DNA of 64,000 nt from Piscicola geometra (lineage: Eukaryota > Annelida > Clitellata > Hirudinida > Piscicolidae): assembly GCA_943735955.1 (NCBI GenBank), contig OX030961.1, forward strand, positions 4,728,420 through 4,792,419, read 5' to 3'. Below, piece after piece: positions 38,131 to 64,000 of this stretch (the stretch's first letter is position 1; every line of letters starts with the position of its first letter). A model generated the notes under the pieces. It was not told the origin of the DNA and searched no databases. It worked only from the letters and a program-made list of their open reading frames with translations. Position numbers and translations under genes: made by a program.

Positions 38131-41100
38131 CTAATATAATTTTTTAAAACTCATAATCTTTAAAAGACAATTTTTATCTGACTATTCAAATTGTATCATT
38201 TTCATTCTACATTCTTTGCATAAATGCCCTTAAAAAACCACAGTCTTATCGCCCTAATGTGAAAAAGTCACTTTGATTCGGTGACGTCAAGGATGAATTA
38301 GACTAATCACAAGATAAGACGCAGATGATGAATGATGCCCCAAAACAACATCACAGTTAGCAAGACCAGCGCAACTTTTAAATTTTCTTTCATTGTTTTA
38401 AATAAAAAATCTATATTTCATGCCAGCGCTCGTTGGCTCTCGTAGCTAGGCAATGAAGCATTGTGTGCCCATGAAACCAGCTATGCCAAACCTATAACTT
38501 CAAAGAACTTTTTTCAAAATGTTCAGTTTTACAACTTTTCTTTTAATGATTTTTGGTTTTCATTAATTTAAAAATAATTTAAAAACCAAAAATCTCGTAA
38601 AAAAGTTGTAAGAAAAACATTTCATGAAAACGCTATAAAATATATGTATAGGAAAAAACTTTAAGATAAATTATTTTCCAGATGCTTTGAAGAATAAATT
38701 TCTATAACTTTTGTTTTAATTACGCAAAACAAAACGTATGCAATCATTCATTCTCAGTCCCCTCTTTTTCAATTCTTTCCCGACCCCATCCTTCCCAATA
38801 TCCACCTTTTTTCTTTTTTCGTATTTTCTCACCACAATTTTTATCGTTCAAACATGATTTATTTCACTTTTAGTATTATCATAACAATTTTTCTCCTACC
38901 CTTATCCAACTCTTCCACATTTACATGAAATTCTTTGAAAGCTAAAGTGTCATGGAAAGTGTCTATTTATTCATCCGATTTATTATTTTATTGCAGCCAA
39001 TGATGTTTGCAAGAAGGCATTGATGCTATTTCCTTTTATTCATAATCTGTAATTTCAATCCCGTTCATACATATATGACTTCGGGGTCTATTGTTTGAAT
39101 TTTGATGCTCTATTTCAAATAAAATTATTGAATTTTGCTACTTTTTAAACTCCTATTCATACCTATTCTTGAATAATTGATAATAGTTATAGATTATTTT
39201 CCAAATTTATCTATTGTTAAAAATATATAACTGACAATGCAATTAAAATAATGAAATTTAAAAAATATGTTTAAAATAATAAAAAAGTTCAAAACACTTT
39301 TAAAGTATATGGATTTGGTTATAGCTTGCATTGGAAGAATTCAGTATTCTATGTCCCAGTATGATGACGTAGAACCTACATTGCGTCTGAATCAAATTAA
39401 AAGCAATATCAATGAATCTTCAATAAAAATCTAATTAGTTCTGTCATAAACATTCCTGTTCATTCTCGCATTTAGCACTGTTTTGTGGTGTCAGTTCTCG
39501 CTCCCTCGAAGCTTCAAATCTCTTTCTTTCGGCATTCATGAAAAATGAAACTACCTCATTTAGAGTGAATTTTTAATTTTTTCAATGTTGTTAAAAATTT
39601 ATAAAAAAGTTTCTCAAATTTTGTTGGATGGCTGTGAAAGAATATAGAAAAGTTAGACATCTGAAAAATGATTTAGACCGGCTTAGAAAATTGCATAAAA
39701 CGCTGAAAATTCTTCAAAAGCGTGCCTTTCTTGAGAAAAAATTTTGAAAGAATAAGAAGCTTGATAATTTAAATGCATGATTAGCCTTCATGTCATCATC
39801 TTTACAGCGTTGATATAGACCTCCTTGATAGTATAGTAATTTTTCGAAATTTTACATTAAGTTGATCCTAAAACCAAAATCTTAAAACTACCCACATATT
39901 CATGCGTACATGCATCTATTCACCCATAAATGCGTCCATTGAAAATCCCTTTGAGGTTCTTAATTTATGATGAACAAACAGGCGATCTGGCTTGAGGCAT
40001 GTTTGCATCAGCAGTCATGGCAGGAGTAGTGATGTAGTGGGAGCATACATGATTCTGTTTGTTTGAATACGGAATGTAAGACCGACGCTGTTAATCTCCA
40101 AAAGGAACGCCGTGCCAAGGAAAGCAATTAACAAAACACTTGATTATGCATTATAGATGAATAACTTGATGGTGCCGGTAATCATTCGAGTTACAAACAC
40201 GTTACAGTAAGTTTTGTTAAATAAAAAATACAGAATTTTAAAACTAAAATAATAAAACCAACAATAAAAATGGCGAGAAAATCATTGATTTCAGAGTTTT
40301 AAATTTACAATGCAGTTATCCTAATGCGTGAACAGCTGACAATTGTTTCAAGATTTATATAAAAACAGAAATTCATAGTGAAATAACTTTTTTATTTAAT
40401 TAAAAAAAAACAAACAGTTATTTCATGAACTGTCTTCGAAGTTTTGGTTCATCTATCCTTGCTTGAACTATGCAAAATACTTAATTTTGTTCATTACGAA
40501 TAATCCTATTAATTATAATTAAATATATATACAAATTTAATGAACAAAATGAAAAGTTAAAATTGAATAAATTTTTGAAAAATGAAGTTTTCATTGGAAC
40601 ATGGAAAAGTTTAAGGCTTGAAACTTTCAACATTGTTCATTAAAATGTCTCCAAAAGCATGTTGATGTATAACATACATGAATTAATAAAAAAGTGTTTT
40701 TAATATTCAAAACAAGTCTTTTTTTAAAAACTATATCTTCAAATACATTTAATGTCTGTGAATCTACACGCGTTAGATGGCACCTTGCCTAGTCTCACCA
40801 GAGGACCTCAAGTCTCTAATTGGTTTCCCGTGTACTACTTTTCCGCTTAACGGATGAAATTTTACACTGGTGTTTTTAGAATATTACTTAAAAAAAAGTT
40901 ATAATGCAATAATTCAAAAGCTGCTATTTGAATGACAAGAAAAAATATATACAGCAATGCTTACATCTATCGTATTTTCCAAGTTGTGAAAAGCAAATAA
41001 CTTGACGTAGAAATACGTTAAAGCCCAAGACTTAATTCAAAAAGAAAACATTTTGCACAAAGAAAGAGCCCATTGCAACGAGTCGCATCGAGAGGTATGG

Positions 41101-44100
41101 AAGCATTAACAAGAGCAAGGGGCTGAAGTATCCGAGTCTGTGAGGGCGGAAGTGCTTCGAGGTAATGAGGGCTTGGGAGATTTAGGGCAGAAGGCAAGCA
41201 CTAAAAAGCATACACGACGCCAGAACATAGGGCCTGAAATCACCATAACGAGCCTTTGCCATAATTTATTGTGTTTTTTTGCTAATCACCTTTCCATCGA
41301 AAGTTTAATTTTTTCAATTTATTGTTTTACTCGTTTGATTTTTTTAAGAATTAAAACAAGTCCGAAAATCATTTTTATATATTTTTCAATTAATATTCTA
41401 AGACCTCTTGTTATTAATATTTATCCGTGAAATTTTGAATTTTAATAATTCTGAAGACAACTTAGAAAAACTGCAATAAACATTAATTAAATTCTTTCTG
41501 GCTTTCAGATTCAGCCCAAAGATATTCACGCAAATTTAATGAAACTTGTTTTATTTTATGAATTAAAATGATACATTAAATAATTATATTCTCATGCAGT
41601 TGTGAATATGTCTCATAATTCTATTTTGAAACATACGATATTCTTTTGAATGTTGAAGGATCATTTTAAATACTATAATTATTTCGTCGATTATTAAAAT
41701 CATATTTGAGCTATTGTAGATATATCACTGATGTTTAAAATTATTTTTCTTATTATTCAATATTTGTGTTAATAGTTTTCTGACCATAAAAATTTATTTT
41801 ATTGATTTTAATTTTGGCTAAATCGTCTTCGGAAGAAAGATCATAGGCTAAATATCTCAGGCTGTACCGTTCTAGGCTGAATCGTGCGCATACCGTCTGA
41901 AAGATAAAGAGATAAAATACATGAAATAACTTTTACATCATTTAAAGCTTTTAATGTTTTAAATTTATTTTATTTCCTATTGATGCAGCTATCTTTTAAA
42001 AATGTTCCTATTTAAATATATTTACTAAAAATAATAATGCTAAAAGAAAGATAAGTATGACTAAAAGATGAGATAAACAACCTTGATCTGCTTTTTAGCG
42101 AGGAACTAAGATTTCGATAGTGAAAGGTTTTAAAGAAAGATAAGTATTAAACAATTTTAAGAAAAAGACTATAAATTTTCACAGTATTTTGTTTATAAAA
42201 TTTATTTTTCAGAATCACAAAAACTAGAGAAATAATTACTGAAATAGTTTTTTTCGCAACATCAAATTGAAAAAACGACAGAGGCGATAAGGCTCCGATC
42301 ATGTCGGTCTAAATAATGGGACAAAGGCTAATGGGAGGGACTTGAAGAGGTGTGACAAAGTCCATAATGTACCTCTTGCTTGCACAATTACTATTTTTTC
42401 CCGTTTCGCGCACTATTTTTCTTGGTTTAAGAATGCTTCAGTCTTGAAATTCAAAAACTCTAAAAAATTTGACAAATTGTTAATGGCTGTTAGAAAAAAA
42501 TAGAATGGATTATAATAAATTAAAAATATCTTCGTTTTGGTTTTTTCCAACATTCAAATGAGCATTCTAACAGTGATTTAAACTTTTCGTTTTCTGCAAT
42601 GCTAGGCTATATTAGTAAATAAGTAAATTGTGAAGTATGAAATTGAACAAACGTTATACACTCTTAAAATGCCAATGTCGTTTAGGTGGGCGTTTAAATT
42701 ATTCTGTTACGAACTGTAGAAAAAGATAGACTTTGAATGTTTTCCGGAAGAGAATGAGTGATGTATGGGAAGAAGAAAGAAACAGAGCTCAAAAGTAGAA
42801 ATAAAACCGACTTTTAATAAGGATCTTTAAAAGTGATAATAGAATAGCTTGAATTCAATGAGATCTCAAAAAGGGGTTTTAACTAAATCGATGAGCTGAT
42901 CACGAAACATTATAAATTAGTATTTCTTCAAAAAAATAACTAATTAGAAGTTTTTATTTTTCTAAAGGTTATGAGATGAAGAGAATGAAATGTGCAATAA
43001 ATATTTAAAATAAAACGTTGTGCATTATAGTGTTGGTAAGAAAATTTCAATTTCAGTAATAGACTATATTAGAATAGAACTCGCTTCAAAAAAAATCATT
43101 TTTAAATTATAAAATAATATATATATATAAAAATTCAATGTTTATTGTTATCGTTAATGCATATACCCTGATAATTACCAGCTCAAACAAACATGTGAAG
43201 TTTTAGGGGTATTAGCATTCATGACGGTATCCTTCTTTATTCCAGAGAGCTTTCATTAATCTCTTTTATAATTCCTCTAGCATTCAGGGAGAGAAAGTTA
43301 CTTATTTATGATTTTTGGAATTCTATATTGTTATAAAAATATAATTTTAACAATTTAAAATGATGATTTAGTTTACATTTTTCGTCAAATTATATGATCA
43401 ATTAAAAAAATTAAAATTTAGAAAAGAAATAATACTTTTGCTTCAGGCGTCTGTCTACACATTTTCAATTTTAGAGTCAAACATTACTCGCTACCTAAAC
43501 AACTTAAAACCAAACATACATTTAATGACTTGACTTTTTTTTAACCTTGAGGTTTTTCTTCTTAATGTATGTTGACTTAGGCATCAGCGAGACAGTCTTG
43601 AAGTTTCCAAAGCTTTTCGGCATGTCGTAAAGACAATGGTAGAAGAGCAAGAGTGATTGATGGCGCACTAAAGATGTTCTTTTATGCACTTGCGTTAATA
43701 AATAGAGTATAAACGAAAAAAAAATTTTCTTTAAGAAACCATGCTGAAAGGCATCGTCATGGTTTTTCTTTTGTGGGCGTATGGGAGAGGCTAGAGAGCC
43801 GCGTGGTTTTATTTGTCACCAAAATAAAAAACCCTAACCTAAAAAAATGCTTTAGAAGCAAAAGAATAAAAAAGCTAATAAAAATTTTTAGTTTTAAGAT
43901 GTGAATAAAAAAGGAAAAAGCAGGCATCGCTTAGTGCAGATACATACAAGCAGAAGATAAAATCATTTTTATAAGTTCTTCTATTGAATCATTACAGTAG
44001 TTAAAATTAAATTTTAATTTTAACATTTTACATTTATTTTTTTAAATATAGTGTCTTGGAAAAAAGACATGTTGAATTCAAATTGAAGCCTGATAGCGTT

Positions 44101-44399
44101 TTTGAATACTGAAAAAAAGTGAAAAAAGTTTCAAATCTCGAAGCCAGCAGTGATAAACCTTCAAATGGCCTACCATCAATCAGTTTATAAGAGTAGAGTT
44201 TTTTTTCTTTTTTGTCCCATTTTGTACATACACTATAAGGACGTATGTCACTTATCCCTAAAACACGTTTTGCGATTTTTTAAACTAGTCAAGTTTTTTT
44301 GCTAATCTTTATTTATAATACGAATTTATATTTGCAAATCTCAAGTGAATGTATTGAAGAAAACATAGAAAAACACTGATCCCGCAGAACTATACAAAC
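38131..44399. other. gene-poor AT-rich sequence before the Ig-domain gene
   Basis: About 6 kb without a recognised gene. The promoter of the next gene should lie in its last part. The open frame at 41140-41430 starts in a GC-richer patch but becomes AT-driven low complexity. Confidence 0.45.
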
Positions 44400-58235
<13,836 letters not shown>

Positions 58236-58875
58236 TTAGATAACAGTTTGCTCGCATTCTAAATATTTTCAATGAATTCCTCTTTGCTACTTGATCATCT
58301 TTATTTTTAGAATGAATATTTTAAAACTTTATCACAAGTTGAACAAGCATCAAGCAGAGTTTTTTTGTATTTCAAAATAAAAGTACATGTATTCTCTTGT
58401 TTCTTAAAAGTATACAAAATTTGCTTATCATCTTTTCTTAAACATTTATTTTTCATGAAAAATTTTTTATTTCAAAATTCTAGAATAAAAAATCTAAAAG
58501 TAATAGAAAGGCGTCATGATAAAGGTCAGAAGATTTATCAAAATTTTGTCAGAATAAATTAATTCTAGAATGAAAAAACGATAAACCAAAAATATGTTAT
58601 ATCATTTTTAATAACTCAAAAATATAAAATGTAAAAAATATTTTAAAAAAACAATAAATGCTTTTAAAATCAGAATGTTAACAGTTAAGGTCACTCATGA
58701 TGAAATTAATTTCACAAAACATTCTGATTATGTTGATATGAAAGTTTGAATATCAGTTTTCAAATTGTTCAAGCAAACTCAATACTTAAGGCCAAAGGCA
58801 GTAATTAAAATAATAAAGATATATAAAAACATAAACTTAATTTTTTTTTATTTATCAAACTATTTATTAAAAAAA
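58236..58875. other. convergent 3' region between the Ig-domain gene and ODF3-like gene
   Basis: AT-rich 3' flanks of two convergent genes. No coding sequence seen. Confidence 0.5.
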
Positions 58876-61800
58876 TTATTTGTTGAAGGTTAAAACGGAT
58901 TGAGAATGTCTCATTCCAAATGAGAAGGCTGGTGCACTCCGTACATGGCTTAAGATTCGTAGGCTCTGTTTGAATTGGAGCAAAAGAATGAATTTAATAG
59001 ATTGGGAAAATGGGCTATACTGAATTAATAATATCACTTTCATATAACTTAGGTGCATTCTAATTGTTTTTTACATTTTAAAATTAGATTTTTCAAGTAT
59101 AATATAAAAAAGAATAAATAAAAAACAATACAATTTTGGTCTTTTTTGATTACCTTTTAGACTTACATATTCTATGGGTCAATTAATCAACCTTCAGTCG
59201 TTTAATTTTATACAATTAAATTCTCTTTACCTTCAGAAGCTTTCATAAGCACGCATGAGTACGCCAATTGAGATCATTAAATTATTTAAGCACCTTGTCA
59301 ATGGAGTGAGAAGCAGGCCCTGAATTGAACTGCTTAGGAACGAGGTGGTGTCTACTAGAAAGAGAGAAGGAAGGTGATTTAGGGCCCAACTGGCTAGGAC
59401 TTGGAAGGTTGTAAGTCGCAGGACCCGGACTCTAGAGAAGGTGGTTTTGAAAAAATTGAGGCTTAATTGTTAGGATTCAGTATGATGGTAATGTTTGTTC
59501 TAGAATTTAGAAAGTGTTTCAACGTTTATTTTGTTTGACGTTTTATACGTTCATTTTTTAATTTGAAGTTACTATTTTTTTTTGGAAATAGTAAACACTA
59601 ATTGACAAGAGAAGCTTAGCTTATTGTCATTTCGACAGTGCACTTTCGCAGTTAGCGAAATGTTAAGCTACTTTGACGCTGAAAAATCGTGAGCTTATTT
59701 TAGATAAAAAGAATGATTATTCTACTGCCACGAGACTTTGAATAATGATAAGCTTTACAATTTTGGAAACAATATTATAATGAATTGACCACATTCTTCA
59801 GTATTAATCATTCTATTAGTTAAAGTGGGAAACAAGGCGTTGCTTTATTTCATGCATTATGTCATTTTGTGTGAATCCTTCAAATTTCTAATACAAAAAT
59901 TGTTTTGATTTTGATTAATGTCGCTCGATAAATTACTCTCATCTGGCTGTAACGTATGTGTAACCAAAATGATATTCTTCAATTAAATTTAATGATTTAT
60001 AAACAAAATCCTTTGCACTCTTTCGATGAAAAATGTATATACTTCTAGCTTGGAAAATTATTTATTATTTTATTTAAAATAAATTTTTATAGTTTTTTGT
60101 AAAAATTTAGAGTTTAACTTTGGCTTTTGCTTCAAAGCAAGATCCAGTACGAATTCCCAGAGAGAATTCAGGCCCTGATCGCTTGTTCGATCTAACCATT
60201 CTGCCCAGCATTTTGTCCAATTGATAAGCGTTAGGAGCTGTTGAAAGGATAGATGTTTTGTAGATGAGTGAATACATGGGGAGGAGATGGGGATGTTAGT
60301 AAATATATGTATGAATGTATAAATAATAAATATATTACCTATTGGTTAATAAAAACTAAATTTGATGAGTTTAAAACTAGTTTTGAAAGAAAATAGCTTC
60401 AATGTGAGTCGAATTCTTAAAATTATGCATTAATTGCTTCAGTGAAAGGAATTTGTAGCTTGTGGTCAAAAGAAAGAAAATGTAGAATATAACATGAAAA
60501 TAATAGCTTTAGTTAGTTTTTAATTTATAAATAGAACGATTTTCATGAATTAATTGCACGTCTAATAGAAAATTACACAACTCCATTAACAACCTGGTGT
60601 TTTCGGGTATTTTTTAGGCTTTTCTGATGTTAATGGAAGAGAAATAGAGAATGACGGAGGAGATGGATGGTTGCTCAGCCTGTGTGTGTGGGCGTGGGTT
60701 TGTGTGTATGTGTGTCTATTTGTGCTTTCATGTCTGTTTTAAATACTTCTATGCACGCCTAACCCTGCCTACGTGTTATTTATGTCTTTTTGAATGCGTG
60801 TTTCATGTTGCGTTATGCGACTTGGTTTATGGATTTTTGTTCGTGATTGCCGCAACTGACTCTGCTAACTTGTACTTTTTTGCGTGTTCCTCATTACGAT
60901 GAAATACAATTGAGTGAACAAATAATGAAAATTAAAAAGCCGTCATGCCACGCAAAAAGAGGCCTCCTGACTTCTTATCTGCGACGCACGATGATGATGA
61001 GATGAAAAAGCCTTAGTGAAGAAACTAAAAAACACTAAGTTAAATTCTTTAGGCTTAAAATCAAAAAGAAATTCACCCACAAAACTTTTAGCTCACGTTA
61101 CCACTATTTTTAGCTTGTAAAACACTTAAAAGACATTTTCAACCATATCAATCACCTGTGGCAAGCGACAGGCGGATAAGCGGCTGGACCAGGACTTGAA
61201 TCCATTCTTTTCGGCACTTTTCTGGTCATCACTATGCTGTTTCTTGTTGGATCACGACCTTAAAATATAAATTCCAATTAAACTATTCTTTATTAATAAT
61301 TCTTGTTTGTTAGTTGAGAATATGTTCTTGTTGCTAAGTCTGTTTGATACTGTTTTACCGATATCAAAGTAAAAGTAAAAATATAATTTTTAATTATTCA
61401 ACAAGTTTGTTCTTCAAAACGCTTCAAGTTGAAAGGTTCAAGGCTGAGTTTCAAAATAAAATTTAAAACTGTTGAATATTTAATGCAATCAGTTTTCCAG
61501 TTTTCAAAAAAACCTTTCGTAAAAAATATTCAAATTCAATATTTGAATTTTTCTGAATTAATCTTGAACTGATAAATGAAAAATAATTGGAAACATTTTG
61601 ATGAAATAACGCTTCAATTAATCATAAATATTTTGATAATCTATGAGATTATGCATGGCAATTCAGAAATCCTGCTATACGTGATTTCAAAAACCATTAT
61701 TTAAAATTATTTCAAAATGTTACAAACTTTTAAATTTGAAGCAATGATTATTCTAAAGCTTCAATATCATTATCTTTTAATCAAGGAATTTTGAATATCT

Positions 61801-62005
61801 TTATTTGAATACTTAGGAACTAAAAGCTTAAAAAATCTGACCAACCATTTCGATAAACTTTGTCAAGTGGTTTGTATGCAGCCGGGCCTGGTGTGTTTTG
61901 AACCGAAGAAAGTTTTTCTAAAGTTTTAGAAGCAAATACAAAAGAAGGAGATTGGAGAGGAGGATTCGAAGAAAGGGGATCTATCAACTCTGGCTCCACT
62001 GTCAT
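58876..62005 (-). CDS. ODF3/CIMAP-like SHIPPO-repeat (STPGR) protein
   Basis: Minus-strand exons recognised: 62005-61846, 61258 to 61156 or 61190, 60237-60119, 59431-59294 and 58965-58876. They encode PGPxAY-type repeats: NTPGPAAYKPLDK, SSPGPAAYPPV, APNAYQLDKMLG, SPGPATYNLP and SGPASHSIDK, with SPSF(S/V)-like strands between them, and end in APAFSFGMRHS, which matches the ODF3 C-terminus (GIKHS). Family members are microtubule-inner or outer-dense-fibre proteins of sperm flagella and cilia. Exon 3 starts in phase 1. This fits a donor at 61190 (after SSP) but would exclude the PGPAAYPPV sequence that follows, which itself has a good donor at 61155 in a different phase, so alternative splicing or an unseen exon is possible. 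The N-terminus may continue upstream, since human ODF3 has about 80 further residues there. Confidence 0.75.
60680..60715 (+). repeat. short GT-rich tract
   Basis: Imperfect GT run, within an intron of the minus-strand ODF3-like gene. Confidence 0.8.
60939..61003 (+). mobile_element. GAT-tailed repeat family copy
   Basis: CGTCATGCCACGCAAAAAG, CCTCCTGACTTCTTATCTGC, then GATGATGATGAGATG. It lies in an ODF3 intron, antisense to the gene. Confidence 0.65.
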
Positions 62006-62890
62006 TTGGCGGTTTGTTTTCTGTTGTGTCTTCAGAATAGCAAAGATTAATCTAGTCTATTTCTTCAAATCTCAAGATTCTAATAACCAAACTAAAATTA
62101 TAAATCTATTAATAAACAAGCCACGAAATGGCACATGTTTAGAATCACTATGTTGACATCAAAGACTGAGTAGATGCTTTGAAAAAATCCAGTGGCTGCT
62201 GCCTATCGTGACAAAAACTAATTAGAGACGCCAGTGACATACATTATTCACGCTCACTTGGCTCTTGAATCGCAACTAACAAAAGTAATTATATTTTTTT
62301 ATTCACTTTTCATACTTCTTTAAAAGAATTTTAAATACTTATAAAGATAGGAAAAAGAGAAAATTTAGTAAAAAAGAATGGATTTATTATTTCTATATCG
62401 AATGATTGATTATATTAAAAAAGCTGGAAGACTGATGAGGTGATTTTGTGAATAACTTCTCACTCAGATAAATAATGTTTTGAAAAAATTAATTTTATAA
62501 ATTAAAAAAATTAATTAAACTTTAAAAGTTGGGAATTCATAATAGAACAAATAATGTTGATATGGTGTTTGAAAGTTCATGGTAGTAATTTAATCTTACT
62601 GAAATAGTTCTAGTTTCCATTTTTATGGCTTTTATAAAATCAATTGATTTATAAAAAGTAAAAAATGTTAGCATGAAAATTACTACATTGAAATCAGAAA
62701 TACATTTGTATAACTACTCAACTTTAAATGTTATGATATAAAATATAACAAATAACAGGGAAAACGGTATAAAAACGCTTTAATATTGAAAGAAAATAAA
62801 TTAAATGTATACTTAGCATAATCTGTAATCAGAGTGTTTAATAAAGCCACTATAACTTTCCTTCGGCACTTAGAATCGCACATGGAGTCT
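62006..62890. other. region between ODF3-like exon and fascin stop codon
   Basis: Should hold the fascin 3' UTR and the promoter, and any further 5' exon, of the ODF3-like gene, both on the minus strand. I could not identify another SHIPPO repeat here. Confidence 0.4.
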
Positions 62891-63926
62891 TCAGTACTCC
62901 CACATCACAGCCTTGCTCACGTCCTTGGTCTTAGCCGTGATGATTCCGTTCTGTTCGCCCATCAAGTAGCATCCGTTTGGCGCTTTAATTGCCATCTTGG
63001 AATGCTTGCGCAGTTCGAAAAGGAAGGGCTGGGGTGTGGAACTGTTAGCGGAAATCATTCCTTCAGCGTCGATGCTCCAGTAACTGCCATTATGACCTAA
63101 GTGAATAAATGAATTGATGAAAACGAGAATATAAAAGAATTCATCTAAAACAACTTTAAATTATGACTGAAAGAAGTTCACTTAGGAGTTGTGAGTTTTA
63201 ATTAACAAGTTTATATGTAAGTTTCAATGGGCACCTTTCAAGAAGTACTCTCCAGACTTCTTCTCTGCACTGTTCTCAACGAAGATCACATCATAGCATG
63301 TCTTGTTGCATTCATACCTGAGAAGTGTGAAGATCATTATGATGAACATAAGTAAGATGGTGATGGGTATAAAAAGTATAATTAGAACTGAAAATATATA
63401 CATATAAGTTTATTCGTCAAAAGAATAAATAATGAAAATAGAAATAAATAATACTGATTAACTAGTTGAGATTAAAATATCAATAAGTTTCGGTTATATA
63501 AATTTGAAACTGACTGGTATACAAATTGGCAAATCTATATAGGTTCCAGTTTAAATAGATAAATGTTAAAAATTCTTACCTTGGATTGTTTTGAGATTTG
63601 AACCCCACAAAGCCAAATTCAGTTCTCAGCACGAGGATTGGTCGGTTGATCAACTGGAAAAATATCGATAAATTGTTTTAAACTTCAAAATAAATAATTT
63701 AATAAAAATATTCTTCAGTAGATTTCACAAAAAGTTAAAAATAATCTTTCAAAGAAACTTGGAATACACTTAAACCTTTATGAAGAAGTGTTCTTTTTCT
63801 GAAACAGAGTCACTTTGAGCGTACAGACTGCCGTTCATCTTGGCGGACATATACTTACCGTTGCTCGCCTTCAGACTCACTGCTCCGTTTGGAAGCCAAT
63901 CCACAGCGAACAACTCGTTAACGTCG
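62891..63926 (-). CDS. fascin, C-terminal part (gene continues beyond window)
   Basis: Four minus-strand exons: 63926-63776, 63653-63580, 63317-63235 and 63096-62891, in consistent phase, about 171 residues ending with the stop at 62893-62891. Recognisable fascin blocks are VSLKASNGKYMSAKMNG, FFIKLINRPILVLRTEFGFVG, CYDVIFVE, KGHNGSYWSIDAEG, KMAIKAPNGCYL and the terminal MWEY (human fascin ends SLWEY). These form the last beta-trefoil domains. Fascin cross-links parallel actin filaments in filopodia and bristles. The 5' exons (roughly 300 residues in a typical 490-aa fascin) lie past position 64000. The gene is in the same orientation as the ODF3-like gene and upstream of it. Confidence 0.9.
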
Positions 63927-64000
63927 CTTGAGGGATAAACAATTTTAGTTTAAACATTATTTATTTAAGTAGAGAAAAATTTTTACATTAGAATATTGAA

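Noticed and set aside
41140..41430. 96-aa open frame starting in a GC-richer patch
   Set aside because: The second half is Phe/Ile-rich low complexity typical of AT-rich DNA; no family resemblance.

Overview
This is a eukaryotic, AT-rich, intron-containing window from an animal genome. The genes, splice sites, tRNA-derived SINEs, decayed LINEs and (GT)n, (GAT)n and (ATT)n microsatellites fit an invertebrate bilaterian, and the gene set (coactosin, Snail, NXT, ALDH16A1, a neuregulin/vein-type ligand, ODF3, fascin) is general to bilaterians. I cannot name the phylum from the sequence alone. All gene models below were spliced by eye. Those of coactosin, Snail, ALDH16A1, the ErbB ligand, the Ig protein and the NXT gene keep one reading frame through every junction down to the stop codon.

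Layout: 0.4-3.0 kb (+) a coactosin-like actin-binding protein with two ADF-H domains in tandem; 3.6-6.1 kb (+) a divergent Snail-family zinc-finger repressor with a SNAG-like start; 6.7-7.2 kb (-) an NXT/p15 mRNA-export protein; 7.9-14.1 kb (+) ALDH16A1 in 17 exons, with motifs pointing to a non-catalytic first domain and an L2-like LINE inside intron 4; 15.1-17.4 kb (+) a membrane-bound Ig-EGF ligand of the neuregulin/vein type with an NTR/NtA-like N-terminus. From 17.4 to 44.4 kb there is about 27 kb without a convincing gene, holding SINEs, LINE remnants and a GAT-tailed repeat family. At 44.4-58.2 kb (+) lies a 10-exon, probably GPI-anchored three-Ig-domain surface protein with long introns. 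At 58.9-62.0 kb (-) is an ODF3/SHIPPO-repeat sperm-tail protein, and at 62.9-63.9 kb (-) the 3' part of fascin, which continues past the window edge.

The genes do not form an operon or a single pathway. Coactosin and fascin, at opposite ends, both act on actin filaments. The ErbB ligand, the Ig protein and Snail are typical cell-communication and developmental genes. The most unusual points are the double coactosin, the LINE insertion whose 60-bp flanking duplication copies a splice acceptor, the loss of catalytic motifs in ALDH16A1, the NTR-Ig-EGF-TM ligand architecture, and the repeated placement of GT and GAT microsatellites directly at 5' splice sites.
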